In this document: positions 1 to 7,096 of the stretch, piece by piece
How positions within the stretch are numbered: the stretch's first letter is position 1
How the letters are laid out: each line of letters starts with the position of its first letter
NCBI GenBank assembly: GCA_016869915.1
Contig: VGDA01000149.1
Coordinates: 1-8,081, forward strand
DNA from: Alphaproteobacteria bacterium
GTDB lineage: Bacteria; Pseudomonadota; Alphaproteobacteria; CACIAM-22H2
Reading direction: 5' to 3'
Length of the DNA stretch: 8,081 nt
Translations under genes and position numbers: made by a program
Notes under the pieces: model-generated
Seen by the model: the letters and a program-made list of their open reading frames with translations, nothing else
Told to the model about the DNA's origin: nothing
Databases searched by the model: none

Positions 1-12
1 GTAGGTATACAT
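1..12 (-). CDS. 5' end of an unidentified gene leaving the left edge (partial)
   Basis: Read on the minus strand, the first bases give ATG TAT ACC TAC (M-Y-T-Y), preceded by AAGGAG with a six-base gap, which is close to an ideal Shine-Dalgarno arrangement. A second in-frame ATG lies two codons upstream (16-18), but it abuts the AAGGAG and is a less likely start. The frame stays open further upstream, with more ATGs at 91-93, 103-105 and 139-141, so a longer N-terminus cannot be excluded. That upstream translation looks non-coding, and none of those ATGs was chosen. Four residues are too few to identify a product. The gene would be divergent from the aminopeptidase gene. Confidence 0.45.
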
Positions 13-499
13 CCTCATCTCCTTGTTGCAGCGCCGGACCCCGGGGGATGGGACGTCGCCCGCTTCACTAGCAGCGAAAATAGGCGGATCCATCCTCGGC
101 ACCATCGATGATGTTGCGGCACAGCATTGCGTATGACGCATGGAATGGATGGAGAACCGCCGGGTGATGGCCGCTCGCGCGCTGGTCGTTGCGCAGGCGG
201 ATCGCATTTCCTACGCTGGCTCCCGACGTGCCTTCCGGGGCCGCTGCAGGCCTGCGCCCCATGCCTCCCTCGATCCACGTGGACCGCGACTGAAACCCCA
301 CATGAGCCAAGACATCCAAGATATTCTGAAGAAATCAAAATCCTCCCTGGACTTGGCGGGACTGCGCCGGCTGGCCGAGGGCAGCCTGGCGGCACCGGAG
401 GGGGAGGATGCGGATGCCTGGATGGGACTGGTGGCTCCCGCCCTCACCGAGGTGATGAAGGCCGGCCTGAGGGACTACCGATCAAGGCTTGCCACGGAC
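13..499. other. Divergent upstream region, including a coding-like stretch at 302-499
   Basis: This region lies between the left-edge partial gene and the chosen aminopeptidase start. No tRNA, riboswitch or convincing terminator is visible. Bases 13-301 do not read like coding sequence on either strand. They hold two perfect 10-bp palindromes (246-255 and 274-283) and a CCCCGGGG at 39-46. A weak plus-strand promoter candidate is TTGCGC at 189-194, 17 bases before TACGCT at 212-217; each hexamer matches only about half of the sigma-70 consensus. For the minus strand, TATTTT (82 to 77) could be a -10, but it has no good -35. From 302 to 499 the frame of the aminopeptidase is open and has coding-like composition (see findings), so part of this region may be translated. 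Confidence 0.5.
19..24 (-). promoter_or_regulatory. Ribosome binding site of the left-edge partial gene
   Basis: The minus strand reads AAGGAG, six bases before the ATG at 10-12. It is the strongest Shine-Dalgarno match I found in the window and is the main reason to call a gene leaving the left edge. Confidence 0.5.
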
Positions 500-2317
500 A
501 TGCCATATTCGCATGGCTCGGCAGCGTGGGAGAGGGGGAGGGTCGATTCGCTGCGCGCCGAGTTGCTGCGGCGCGGCATCGCAGGTTTCATCTGCCCGCG
601 CAGCGACGACCACCAGGGCGAATACGTGGCCCCATGCGCGGAAAGGTTGTCCTGGCTGACGGGCTTCACCGGTTCCGCGGGGCTGGCGATCGTGCTCGCC
701 GGGCGCGCCGCGATCTTCGTGGATGGGCGCTACACTCTCCAGGTCCGCTCGCAGGTCGATTGCGACGTCTTCGAGCCCCTCCATGCCACGGAGGCGCCGT
801 CTTCGGGCTGGCTCGCGGCCCATGCGCCGCGCGGTGGTCGGATCGGCTTCGATCCCCGCCTGCACACGCCCGAGGGTCTCGCGAGGCTGCGCGAGGGCGC
901 GGCGCGGGCCGGAGCCGAGCTGGTGGCGCTCGAGGACGACCCGCTCGACGCGATCTGGGCCCGGCGACCGCCGGCGCCGATCTCGCCCGTCATTCCACAT
1001 CCCGAGCGCTTCGCCGGCCGCGGCTCGGCCGCCAAGCGCACGGAGGTCGCGGAGCGTCTCGCCCGCGACGGCCACGCGGCGGCGGTCGTCTCGGACCCCG
1101 CGTCGGTCGCCTGGCTCCTCAACGTGCGCGGCGCCGACGTGCCGCACACGCCGCTGCCGCTCTCCTTCGCGATCCTCCATGCCGATGGCGGCGTCGACTG
1201 GTTCGTCGAGCGGCTGAAGCTCGACCGGGAGGTCGCGCCACTGCTCGGGAATCAGGTGAGGATCGAGGCGCCGTCGGCGCTGGGCGACGCGCTGGCCCGG
1301 CTTGGCGCGCGGCGCGCGCGCGTCCTCGTCGACTCCGCCACCGCATCGGAATGGATCCAGGCGCGGCTCGCCGGCGCCGAGGTCGTGCGCGGACAGGATC
1401 CCTGCGCCCTGCCGAAGGCGCGCAAGAACGAGGTGGAGCTGGCCGGCGCGCGCGCCGCCCACCTGCGCGACGGCGCGGCGCTGGCCCGCTTCCTCGCCTG
1501 GCTCGCGGCCGAGGCGCCGAAGGGCGGCGTCGACGAGCTCGAGGCGACGGCGCAGCTCCTCGGCGAGCGCCGCCGCGGCGAGCATTTCCGCGACACGAGC
1601 TTCGATACGATCTCCGGCGCCGGGCCGAATGGCGCGATCGTGCACTACCGGTCGACGCCGGCGACGAACCGGCGCCTCGCGCCCGGCGAGCTCTACCTCG
1701 TCGACTCCGGCGCGCAGTACCTCGACGGCACCACCGACGTGACGCGCACCGTGGCGATCGGCGTGCCATCGGCCGAGCATCGCGACCGCTTCACCCGCGT
1801 GCTGCGCGGGCACATCGCGATCGCCACCGCGCGCTTCCCGCGCGGCACGACCGGCTCGCAGCTCGACGCCTTCGCGCGTCGCCCGCTATGGGAGGCGGGG
1901 CTCGACTTCGACCACGGCACGGGCCACGGCGTGGGCAGCTACCTCTCCGTGCACGAGGGGCCGCACCGCATCTCGAAGCTGCCCAACGTCGTCGCGCTCG
2001 AGCCGGGGATGATCGTCTCGAACGAGCCCGGCTACTACCGCACGGGCGCCTACGGGATCCGCATCGAGAACCTCGTCGCCGTGCGCGCGCTCGACCTGGC
2101 CGGTGCCGAGCGCCCGATGCTCGGCTTCGAGACTCTGACGCTCTGCCCGATAGACCTCTCGCTGGTCGATCCCGCGGCGATGGCCCCGGCCGAGATCGCA
2201 TGGCTCGACGCCTACCATGCGCGCGTCGCGCGCGCGCTTTTGCCGCTGCTCGACGCGTCCACCTCGCGCTGGCTCGCGGAGGCGACGCGCCCCCTCGGCA
2301 CGGGACGCCCGGCCTAG
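500..2317 (+). CDS. pepP: Xaa-Pro aminopeptidase, large three-domain type (M24B)
   Basis: A cytosolic metallopeptidase that removes an N-terminal residue preceding proline and so helps recycle proline-containing peptides. From ATG 500 it is 605 residues, the length of the long aminopeptidase P form (human XPNPEP1 class, about 620), not the roughly 440-residue E. coli PepP. Two N-terminal creatinase-like domains (about 1-150 and 151-312) precede the C-terminal pita-bread domain. The dinuclear metal ligands are all present: D402 and D413 (DSGAQYLDGTTD), H476 (HGTGHGVGS), E509 (NEPGYY) and E523 (IRIEN). H382, H472 and H485 match the conserved catalytic histidines. The start was chosen because family members begin shortly before the RGIAGF..DDHQGEYV region. 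No good ribosome binding site precedes it. ATG 302, in the same frame, would add 66 residues. The gene converges with ligA, and their stop codons overlap. The family assignment is secure; the start is not. Confidence 0.9.
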   Translation: MPYSHGSAAWERGRVDSLRAELLRRGIAGFICPRSDDHQGEYVAPCAERLSWLTGFTGSAGLAIVLAGRAAIFVDGRYTLQVRSQVDCDVFEPLHATEAPSSGWLAAHAPRGGRIGFDPRLHTPEGLARLREGAARAGAELVALEDDPLDAIWARRPPAPISPVIPHPERFAGRGSAAKRTEVAERLARDGHAAAVVSDPASVAWLLNVRGADVPHTPLPLSFAILHADGGVDWFVERLKLDREVAPLLGNQVRIEAPSALGDALARLGARRARVLVDSATASEWIQARLAGAEVVRGQDPCALPKARKNEVELAGARAAHLRDGAALARFLAWLAAEAPKGGVDELEATAQLLGERRRGEHFRDTSFDTISGAGPNGAIVHYRSTPATNRRLAPGELYLVDSGAQYLDGTTDVTRTVAIGVPSAEHRDRFTRVLRGHIAIATARFPRGTTGSQLDAFARRPLWEAGLDFDHGTGHGVGSYLSVHEGPHRISKLPNVVALEPGMIVSNEPGYYRTGAYGIRIENLVAVRALDLAGAERPMLGFETLTLCPIDLSLVDPAAMAPAEIAWLDAYHARVARALLPLLDASTSRWLAEATRPLGTGRPA

Positions 2318-4416
2318 CCCCCGGCCAGCGCCGCCCACTCCGCCTCGGTCAGCGTCGCCACGCCGAGCTCGCGCGCCTTCGTGGCCTTCGACCCGGCGTC
2401 GGCGCCGACGACGACGTAGTCGGTGCGCTTCGAGACCGACCCCGCAACATTGGCGCCCAGCGCCTCCGCGCGCGCCTTGGCCTCCTGGCGCGTCATCGTC
2501 TCGAGCGTCCCGGTGAACACTACGGTCTTGCCGGCGATGGGCGAGCCGCTCGCGCGCGGGCGCTGCGCCGGCTCCACCTCGACCTCGCGCAGCAGGTCGG
2601 CGACCGTGTCGCGGTTGTGCGGCTCGGCGAAGAAGGCGCGGATGTCCGCTACCATCGCCGGGCCGACCTGGTCGATCGTGCCGAGTTCCTGCGCCGCCTC
2701 GCCCTCGGGCGCGTCGGCGGCGCGGACCATGGCGTCGCGCCAGGCCTCGACCGTTCCGTAGTGCCGGGCCAGCAGCTTCGCCGTCGCCTCGCCGACCTGC
2801 CTTATGCCCAGGGCGAAGACGAAGCGGTCGAGCGGGATGCGCCGCCGCGCCTCGATCGCCGCGAGCAGGCGCTCGACCGACTTGTCGCCCCAGCCCTCGC
2901 GCGCCGCCAGCGCCGCCTCGTGCGCGCGCAGCCGGAAGACGTCGCCCGGGCCGCGCAGGAGGCCGTCGGCGCGGAAGGCCTCGATGTGGCGGTCGCCGAG
3001 GCCCTCGATGTCGAAGGCGCCGCGGCTCACGAAATGGCGCAGCCGCTCGGTCGCCTGGGCGGGGCAAGTGAGGCCGCCGGTGCAGCGCCGGACCGCCTCG
3101 CCGTCGGGGCGCGGCGCGCGCGCGCCGCAAGCCGGGCAGGCATCCGGGAAGGCGAAGGGCGCGGCGCCCGCGGGGCGCTCCCCGGGCACGTGGGCGATGA
3201 CCTGGGGTATCACGTCCCCGGCGCGCTGCACGACGACCATGTCGCCCACGCGCAGGTCCTTGCGCGCGATCTCGTCCTCGTTGTGCAGCGTGGCGCGACT
3301 GACCACGACGCCGCCCACGGTCACGGGCTCGAGCTCCGCGACCGGCGTGAGCGCGCCGGTCCTGCCGACCTGGATGCCGATGCCGAGGAGGCGCGTGCGC
3401 GCCTGCTCTGCGGGGAACTTGTGCGCGATCGCCCAGCGCGGGCTGCGCGAGACGAAGCCGAGCCGCTCCTGCCAGTCGATCCGGTCGAGCTTGTAGACGA
3501 CGCCGTCGATGTCGTAGCCGAGCTTCGGTCGCCGCGCCTGGATGTCCTCGTAGAAGGCGAGGAGATCCGCCTCGCCCTCGCAGCGGCGCGTCGCCGGGTT
3601 CGTCGGCACGCCCCAGCCGCGCAGGAGGTCGAGGAAGGCCCCGTGGGTCGCCCAGTCGCGTTCCGACACCGCGCCCCAGGCATAGCCGAAGAACCGCAGC
3701 GGCCGTCGCGCCGTCACCTCGGGGTCGAGCTGGCGCACGGAGCCGGCGGCGGCGTTGCGCGGGTTGGCGAAGGGCGGCTCGCCGGCCTCGCGACGCTCGG
3801 CGTTCAGCCGCGCGAAGTCGTCGCGCCCGATATAGACCTCGCCGCGTATCTCGAGCCGCGCGGGCCAGCCCTTGCCCGCGAGGCGCCGCGGGATGTCGGC
3901 GAGGGTGCGCAGGTTGGCGGTGACGTCCTCGCCTTCCTCGCCGTCGCCGCGCGTGGCGCCGCGGACGAAGGCGCCGTCCTCGTAGCGCAGCGACATCGAC
4001 AGGCCGTCGATCTTCGGTTCGGCGGAGAAGGCGAGCGGCTCGTCCGCGCCCAGCGCGAGGAAGCGGCGGATGCGCTCGATGAACTCGCGCACGTCGCCGG
4101 CCGCGAACGCGTTGTCGAGGGAGAGCATCGGCACGTCGTGGCGGATCTTCGCGAAGCCCGCGGCGGGCGCGGCACCGACGCGCCGCGACGGCGAGTCCGG
4201 GCGCACGAGGAGCGGGAACCGCTTCTCGATCGCGTCGTTGCGGCGCTTGAGCGCGTCGTAGTTGGCGTCGGAGATCTCCGGCGCGTCCTTCTGGTGGTAG
4301 AGCGCGTCATGGCGCGCGATCTCCGCGGCGAGGCGCGCGAGCTCCGCCTCCGCCTCGAGCATGTCGAGGTCCCCGGGCGCGCGCGCGGACGCGTCGCGCG
4401 GCTTGCGCCGGCTCAT
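2314..4416 (-). CDS. ligA: NAD+-dependent DNA ligase LigA
   Basis: Seals 3'-OH/5'-phosphate nicks using NAD+, joining Okazaki fragments and finishing repair; it acts in the cytoplasm on the chromosome. At 700 residues it is slightly longer than E. coli LigA (671), with about 20 extra residues at the N-terminus. Domain Ia, which binds the NMN half of NAD+, shows Y40, H41, D50, Y53 and D54. The adenylated lysine is K135 in SAEPKIDG, with R156 (TRGDG), E193 (RGEVYI), K309 (DGVVYKL) and K333 (AHKFPAE) completing the nucleotidyltransferase motifs. An OB fold follows, then a four-cysteine zinc finger (C427, C430, C445, C451), helix-hairpin-helix repeats (about 465-600) and a C-terminal BRCT domain (about 624-700). 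GGGGAG at 4424-4429 sits seven bases before the ATG. The start overlaps the recN stop as ATGA, suggesting coupled translation. No key residue is missing. Confidence 0.98.
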   Translation of the reverse strand: MSRRKPRDASARAPGDLDMLEAEAELARLAAEIARHDALYHQKDAPEISDANYDALKRRNDAIEKRFPLLVRPDSPSRRVGAAPAAGFAKIRHDVPMLSLDNAFAAGDVREFIERIRRFLALGADEPLAFSAEPKIDGLSMSLRYEDGAFVRGATRGDGEEGEDVTANLRTLADIPRRLAGKGWPARLEIRGEVYIGRDDFARLNAERREAGEPPFANPRNAAAGSVRQLDPEVTARRPLRFFGYAWGAVSERDWATHGAFLDLLRGWGVPTNPATRRCEGEADLLAFYEDIQARRPKLGYDIDGVVYKLDRIDWQERLGFVSRSPRWAIAHKFPAEQARTRLLGIGIQVGRTGALTPVAELEPVTVGGVVVSRATLHNEDEIARKDLRVGDMVVVQRAGDVIPQVIAHVPGERPAGAAPFAFPDACPACGARAPRPDGEAVRRCTGGLTCPAQATERLRHFVSRGAFDIEGLGDRHIEAFRADGLLRGPGDVFRLRAHEAALAAREGWGDKSVERLLAAIEARRRIPLDRFVFALGIRQVGEATAKLLARHYGTVEAWRDAMVRAADAPEGEAAQELGTIDQVGPAMVADIRAFFAEPHNRDTVADLLREVEVEPAQRPRASGSPIAGKTVVFTGTLETMTRQEAKARAEALGANVAGSVSKRTDYVVVGADAGSKATKARELGVATLTEAEWAALAGG

Positions 4417-6110
4417 GCCCTGGCTCCCCGGCGCCGCGCCGGCGCGGCGGGCGGCTCGAGCAGCGCGTCGGCGGCGGCGCGCGCCGCGTCGGTGACCGTG
4501 GCGCCCGAGAGCATGCGCGCCAGCTCCTCGCGGCGCTCGGCGCCCTCCAGCCGCTCGACGCTGGTGATCGCGCGGCCGCGCTCGGTGCGCTTGGCGACGC
4601 GCAGGTGCAGCGTGCCGCGCGCCGCGACCTGCGGCGAATGCGTGACGACGAGCAGCTGGACGCTGCGCCCGAGGCGCGCGAGTCGCTCGCCGATCGCCGC
4701 GGCGGTTGCGCCGCCGACGCCGCTGTCGAGCTCGTCGAAGACCAGCGTGCCGGCCTCGCCGCCGCGCGCGAGCACGGCCTTGAGCGCGAGCATGAAGCGC
4801 GAGAGCTCGCCGCCGGAGGCGATGCGCGCCAGCGGCCCGGGCTCCGAACCCGGGTTCGTCGCGACCTCGAACACGACTCGCTCGCGCCCCCCTGGGCCCC
4901 AGTCGCGTTCCTCGAGCGCCTCGAGCCGGGTACGGAACCGCGCCTTGTCGAGGCGCAGCGCGGGAAGCTCGCCGGCGACGGCCTCATCGAGGGCGGCCGC
5001 GCCCTCCGCGCGCGCCGCGCCGAGACTGCCGGCGCATTGCGCATAGGCCGCGCGAGCGCTTGCCGCCGCCGCATCGAGCGCGACGAGCCTTCCATCGCCC
5101 TCGTCGATCGCGGCCAGCCGCGAAGCGAAGCGCGCGCGCGTCTCGTCGAGCGCGTCGATCTCGACGCGGTGCTTGCGCGCCGCGGCCTTGAGGGCGAAGA
5201 GCCTCTCCTCGACGCGCTCGAGCGCCGCGGGATCGAGCTCGATCCCGCGCGCCAGCGCCTCGACCTCCGCCACGGCGTCGGCGGCCTCGGCGGCGGCGCG
5301 GTCGAGGGCGCCGAGCGCGGCGTCGAGCCGGCCCTCCATCCGCGGCGCGAGACGCTCGAGCTGGCGTCGCGCGGCGCGCAGCGCGCCCTCGACACCCTTC
5401 TGCGCGGAGAGTTCGTCGAGCGCCGCGCGCAGCGCCTCGGCGAGCTTCTCGCCGCTGGCCAGCAGCGCCCGGCGGTCGGCGAGCTCGCGCTCCTCGCCGG
5501 GACGCGGCGCCAGCGCGTCGAGTTCCGCCACGACGTGGCGCAGGAAATCGGCGTCGCCGGCGGCGCGCGCCAGTTCCGCGCGCGCCGTCTCCGCCGCGGC
5601 CGCGGCCCCGCGCCACGCCGCATGCAGCCGCGCGGCCTCGGATGCGCGGGCGCCGAGGCCACGGAAGGAGTCGAGCGCCGCGCGATGCGTGGCGGCGTCG
5701 AGCAGGCCCTGGGTCTCGAACTGGCCGTGGATCTCGACCAGCGTCGCGCCGAGCGCGCGGAGCAGCCCCACCGAGCCGGGCTGGTCGTTGACGAAGGCGC
5801 GGCTGCGCCCGTCGGCGCCGACGACGCGGCGCAGGATGAGCTCGCCCTCGGCGTCAAGGCCCTGCTCGGCGGCGATGGCGCGGGCCGGATGGTCGGCCGG
5901 CACGTCGAAGACTGCGGTCACGCTCGCGCGCTCGGCGCCGGCGCGCACCATCGCTGCGTCGGCGCGCGCGCCGAGCGCGAGGCCGAGCGCGTCGAGGAGG
6001 ATCGACTTGCCGGCGCCGGTCTCGCCGGTCAGCGTCACGATCCCCGCCTCGAAGGCGAGGTCGAGCTTGTCGATCAGCACGACGTCACGGATCGAGAGGC
6101 TGGAGAGCAT
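4413..6110 (-). CDS. recN: DNA repair protein RecN (SMC-like ATPase)
   Basis: An SMC-family ATPase that acts early in recombinational repair of double-strand breaks, holding DNA ends or sister chromatids together. From the ATG at 6108-6110 it is 565 residues (E. coli RecN 553). Walker A is GETGAGKS at 29-36, a Q-loop region lies at IHGQFE 127-132, the ABC signature is SGGELSR at 432-438, Walker B is LVFDELD at 455-461, and the H-loop histidine is H491 (VVTHSPQ). The Ala/Glu/Arg-rich middle (about 155-400) is the coiled-coil arm, shorter than in true SMC proteins. This start was chosen because MLSSLSIRDVVLIDKLDL matches where the family begins. A GTG at 6156-6158 would add 16 residues. Neither start has a well-placed ribosome binding site: AGGGGA at 6125-6130 is 14 bases away. 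An 80-base gap separates it from bamD. No LexA-type operator was recognised upstream. Confidence 0.96.
   Translation of the reverse strand: MLSSLSIRDVVLIDKLDLAFEAGIVTLTGETGAGKSILLDALGLALGARADAAMVRAGAERASVTAVFDVPADHPARAIAAEQGLDAEGELILRRVVGADGRSRAFVNDQPGSVGLLRALGATLVEIHGQFETQGLLDAATHRAALDSFRGLGARASEAARLHAAWRGAAAAAETARAELARAAGDADFLRHVVAELDALAPRPGEERELADRRALLASGEKLAEALRAALDELSAQKGVEGALRAARRQLERLAPRMEGRLDAALGALDRAAAEAADAVAEVEALARGIELDPAALERVEERLFALKAAARKHRVEIDALDETRARFASRLAAIDEGDGRLVALDAAAASARAAYAQCAGSLGAARAEGAAALDEAVAGELPALRLDKARFRTRLEALEERDWGPGGRERVVFEVATNPGSEPGPLARIASGGELSRFMLALKAVLARGGEAGTLVFDELDSGVGGATAAAIGERLARLGRSVQLLVVTHSPQVAARGTLHLRVAKRTERGRAITSVERLEGAERREELARMLSGATVTDAARAAADALLEPPAAPARRRGARA
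4424..4429 (-). promoter_or_regulatory. Ribosome binding site of ligA
   Basis: The minus strand reads GGGGAG seven bases before the ligA ATG. It lies inside the last codons of recN, so ligA can be translated by ribosomes finishing recN or by fresh initiation. Confidence 0.6.
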
Positions 6111-6190
6111 GGGCGGCGCGCGCGTCCCCTGGCGGAAGGAGCGGTCCGTTTCTAGCACGTCGCTGGCGCGCGGGTCCGCCCCGGTGCGGG

Positions 6191-7012
6191 TCAGAACGGG
6201 TTGAGGCTGCGGAGCAGTCGCCGCGCGATCCCGGGCTGCGCGGCCTCGGCGGTCCGGCCCGTGGTCACGAGGCCGTAGCTGTCCTGGTACCAGTCCGACC
6301 CCGGGTAGTTGTGGCCGAGTATCGCCGCCGCCTTCTCGGCCTCGCCAGAGAGGCCGAGCGCGGTATAGGCCTCGACGAGGCGGTGCAGCGCCTCCGGCAC
6401 GTGGCTCGTCGTCTGGAAGCGGTCGAGCACGAGCTTGAAGCGGTTGATGGCGCCGACATACTGGCCACGCCGCATGTAGAAGCGCCCGACCTCCATCTCC
6501 TTGCCTGCGAGGTGGTCGTTGGTCAGGTCGATCTTGAGCCGGGCATCGCGTGCGAAGGGCGTGTCCGGGAAGCGCCGGACGACTTCCTCGAGCGCGCCCA
6601 TGGCGAGCTCGGTCATCCGCGCGTCGCGCTGCACGTCCGTGATCTGCTCGTAGTAGCTGATGGCCTTCAGGTAGTAGGCGTAGCCGACGTCGCGGTTGGA
6701 CGGGTTCAGCTGGATGAACCTGTCCACGGCGACGATGGCATCGTCGTACTTGTTCGCCTGGTAGTGGGCGTAGGCCGCCATGAGCTGGGCCTTGGTCGCC
6801 CAGGTCGAGTAGGGGTGCTGGCGCTCGACCTCGTCGAACGCGCGCGCGGCCGTCAGGTAGCGGTCGGTCGCGAGCGCATTCACGCCCTCGTTGTAGAGCT
6901 GCTCGACGGGACGCTCGACATACTCCTCGCGCTCCTTCGAGGCGCAGGCCGCGAGGCCGGCCACGACCAGGGCGAAGGCGAGGATTCGCAGGGGGGCGGT
7001 GACCCTCTTCAT
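6191..7012 (-). CDS. bamD: Outer membrane assembly lipoprotein BamD (ComL/YfiO)
   Basis: Essential lipoprotein of the BAM complex; it sits on the periplasmic face of the outer membrane and works with BamA to fold and insert beta-barrel proteins. From the ATG at 7010-7012 it is 273 residues. The N-terminus is a classic lipoprotein signal: basic MKR, a hydrophobic stretch to about residue 20, then the lipobox LAAC with the acylated C23. Alanine at +2 is compatible with outer-membrane sorting. The rest is tetratricopeptide-like: helix pairs at roughly 36-68, 73-105, 110-150, 170-202 and 205-235. NPSNRDVGYAYYLKAISYY and the ARDARLKI segment are typical of the family. The ATG at 7049-7051 gives 13 more residues and was not chosen, since the signal peptide fits the inner start; neither has a clear ribosome binding site. 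GTG 7013-7015 directly before the ATG is another option. Confidence 0.95.
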   Translation of the reverse strand: MKRVTAPLRILAFALVVAGLAACASKEREEYVERPVEQLYNEGVNALATDRYLTAARAFDEVERQHPYSTWATKAQLMAAYAHYQANKYDDAIVAVDRFIQLNPSNRDVGYAYYLKAISYYEQITDVQRDARMTELAMGALEEVVRRFPDTPFARDARLKIDLTNDHLAGKEMEVGRFYMRRGQYVGAINRFKLVLDRFQTTSHVPEALHRLVEAYTALGLSGEAEKAAAILGHNYPGSDWYQDSYGLVTTGRTAEAAQPGIARRLLRSLNPF

Positions 7013-7021
7013 CACGCGCGG

Positions 7022-7027
7022 CTTATA
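7022..7027 (-). promoter_or_regulatory. Possible -10 element just upstream of bamD
   Basis: The minus strand reads TATAAG nine bases before the chosen bamD ATG, in an otherwise very GC-rich gap. No matching -35 hexamer is seen about 17 bases upstream. If it were used, the transcript would start almost at the ATG. This may be chance. Confidence 0.15.
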
Positions 7028-7069
7028 CAGGGCTTCGGCGCGCCCGGCCATGGGGCGCTTGCGCCAGCG

Positions 7070-7096
7070 GCGGCCGGCAGCGGCTCAGCCGGCCGC
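7070..7096 (-). promoter_or_regulatory. GC-only stem-loop around the lpxC stop codon
   Basis: Bases 7070-7078 (gcggccggc) and 7088-7096 (gccggccgc) form a perfect 9-bp inverted repeat with a nine-base loop. The loop holds the lpxC stop codon at 7085-7087. A smaller inverted repeat (ggcg/cgcc, 7054-7057 and 7062-7065, four-base loop) follows downstream in the direction of transcription. There is no T-run after either, so this is not a standard intrinsic terminator. It could attenuate readthrough into bamD, protect the lpxC mRNA end, or be a by-product of high GC content. Confidence 0.35.

Noticed and set aside
68..319. A short minus-strand open frame (83 codons) in the region upstream of pepP
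   Set aside because: No ribosome binding site, no recognisable family and no coding-like third-position pattern.
1886..3130. A 414-codon minus-strand open frame spanning the pepP and ligA ends
   Set aside because: It runs through two genes with intact family motifs in other frames and gives Arg/Gly/Ala-rich sequence without domains.
127..5046. A 1639-codon plus-strand open frame across pepP, ligA and part of recN
   Set aside because: It overlaps three well-supported genes, two of them on the opposite strand. Its translation is a run of Arg/Ala/Gly-rich, low-complexity sequence. This is expected when strong G/C third-position bias removes stop codons from other frames.
4605..6155. A 516-codon plus-strand open frame opposite recN
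   Set aside because: It mirrors the recN codon structure and has no recognisable domain. recN itself has a complete set of ATPase motifs in the correct order.
6111..6190. Possible terminator or promoter between bamD and recN
   Set aside because: Only a 4-bp stem (CCCG/CGGG, 6180-6190) follows the bamD stop, with no T-run, and no paired -35/-10 elements were found. The gap looks like an ordinary operon spacer.
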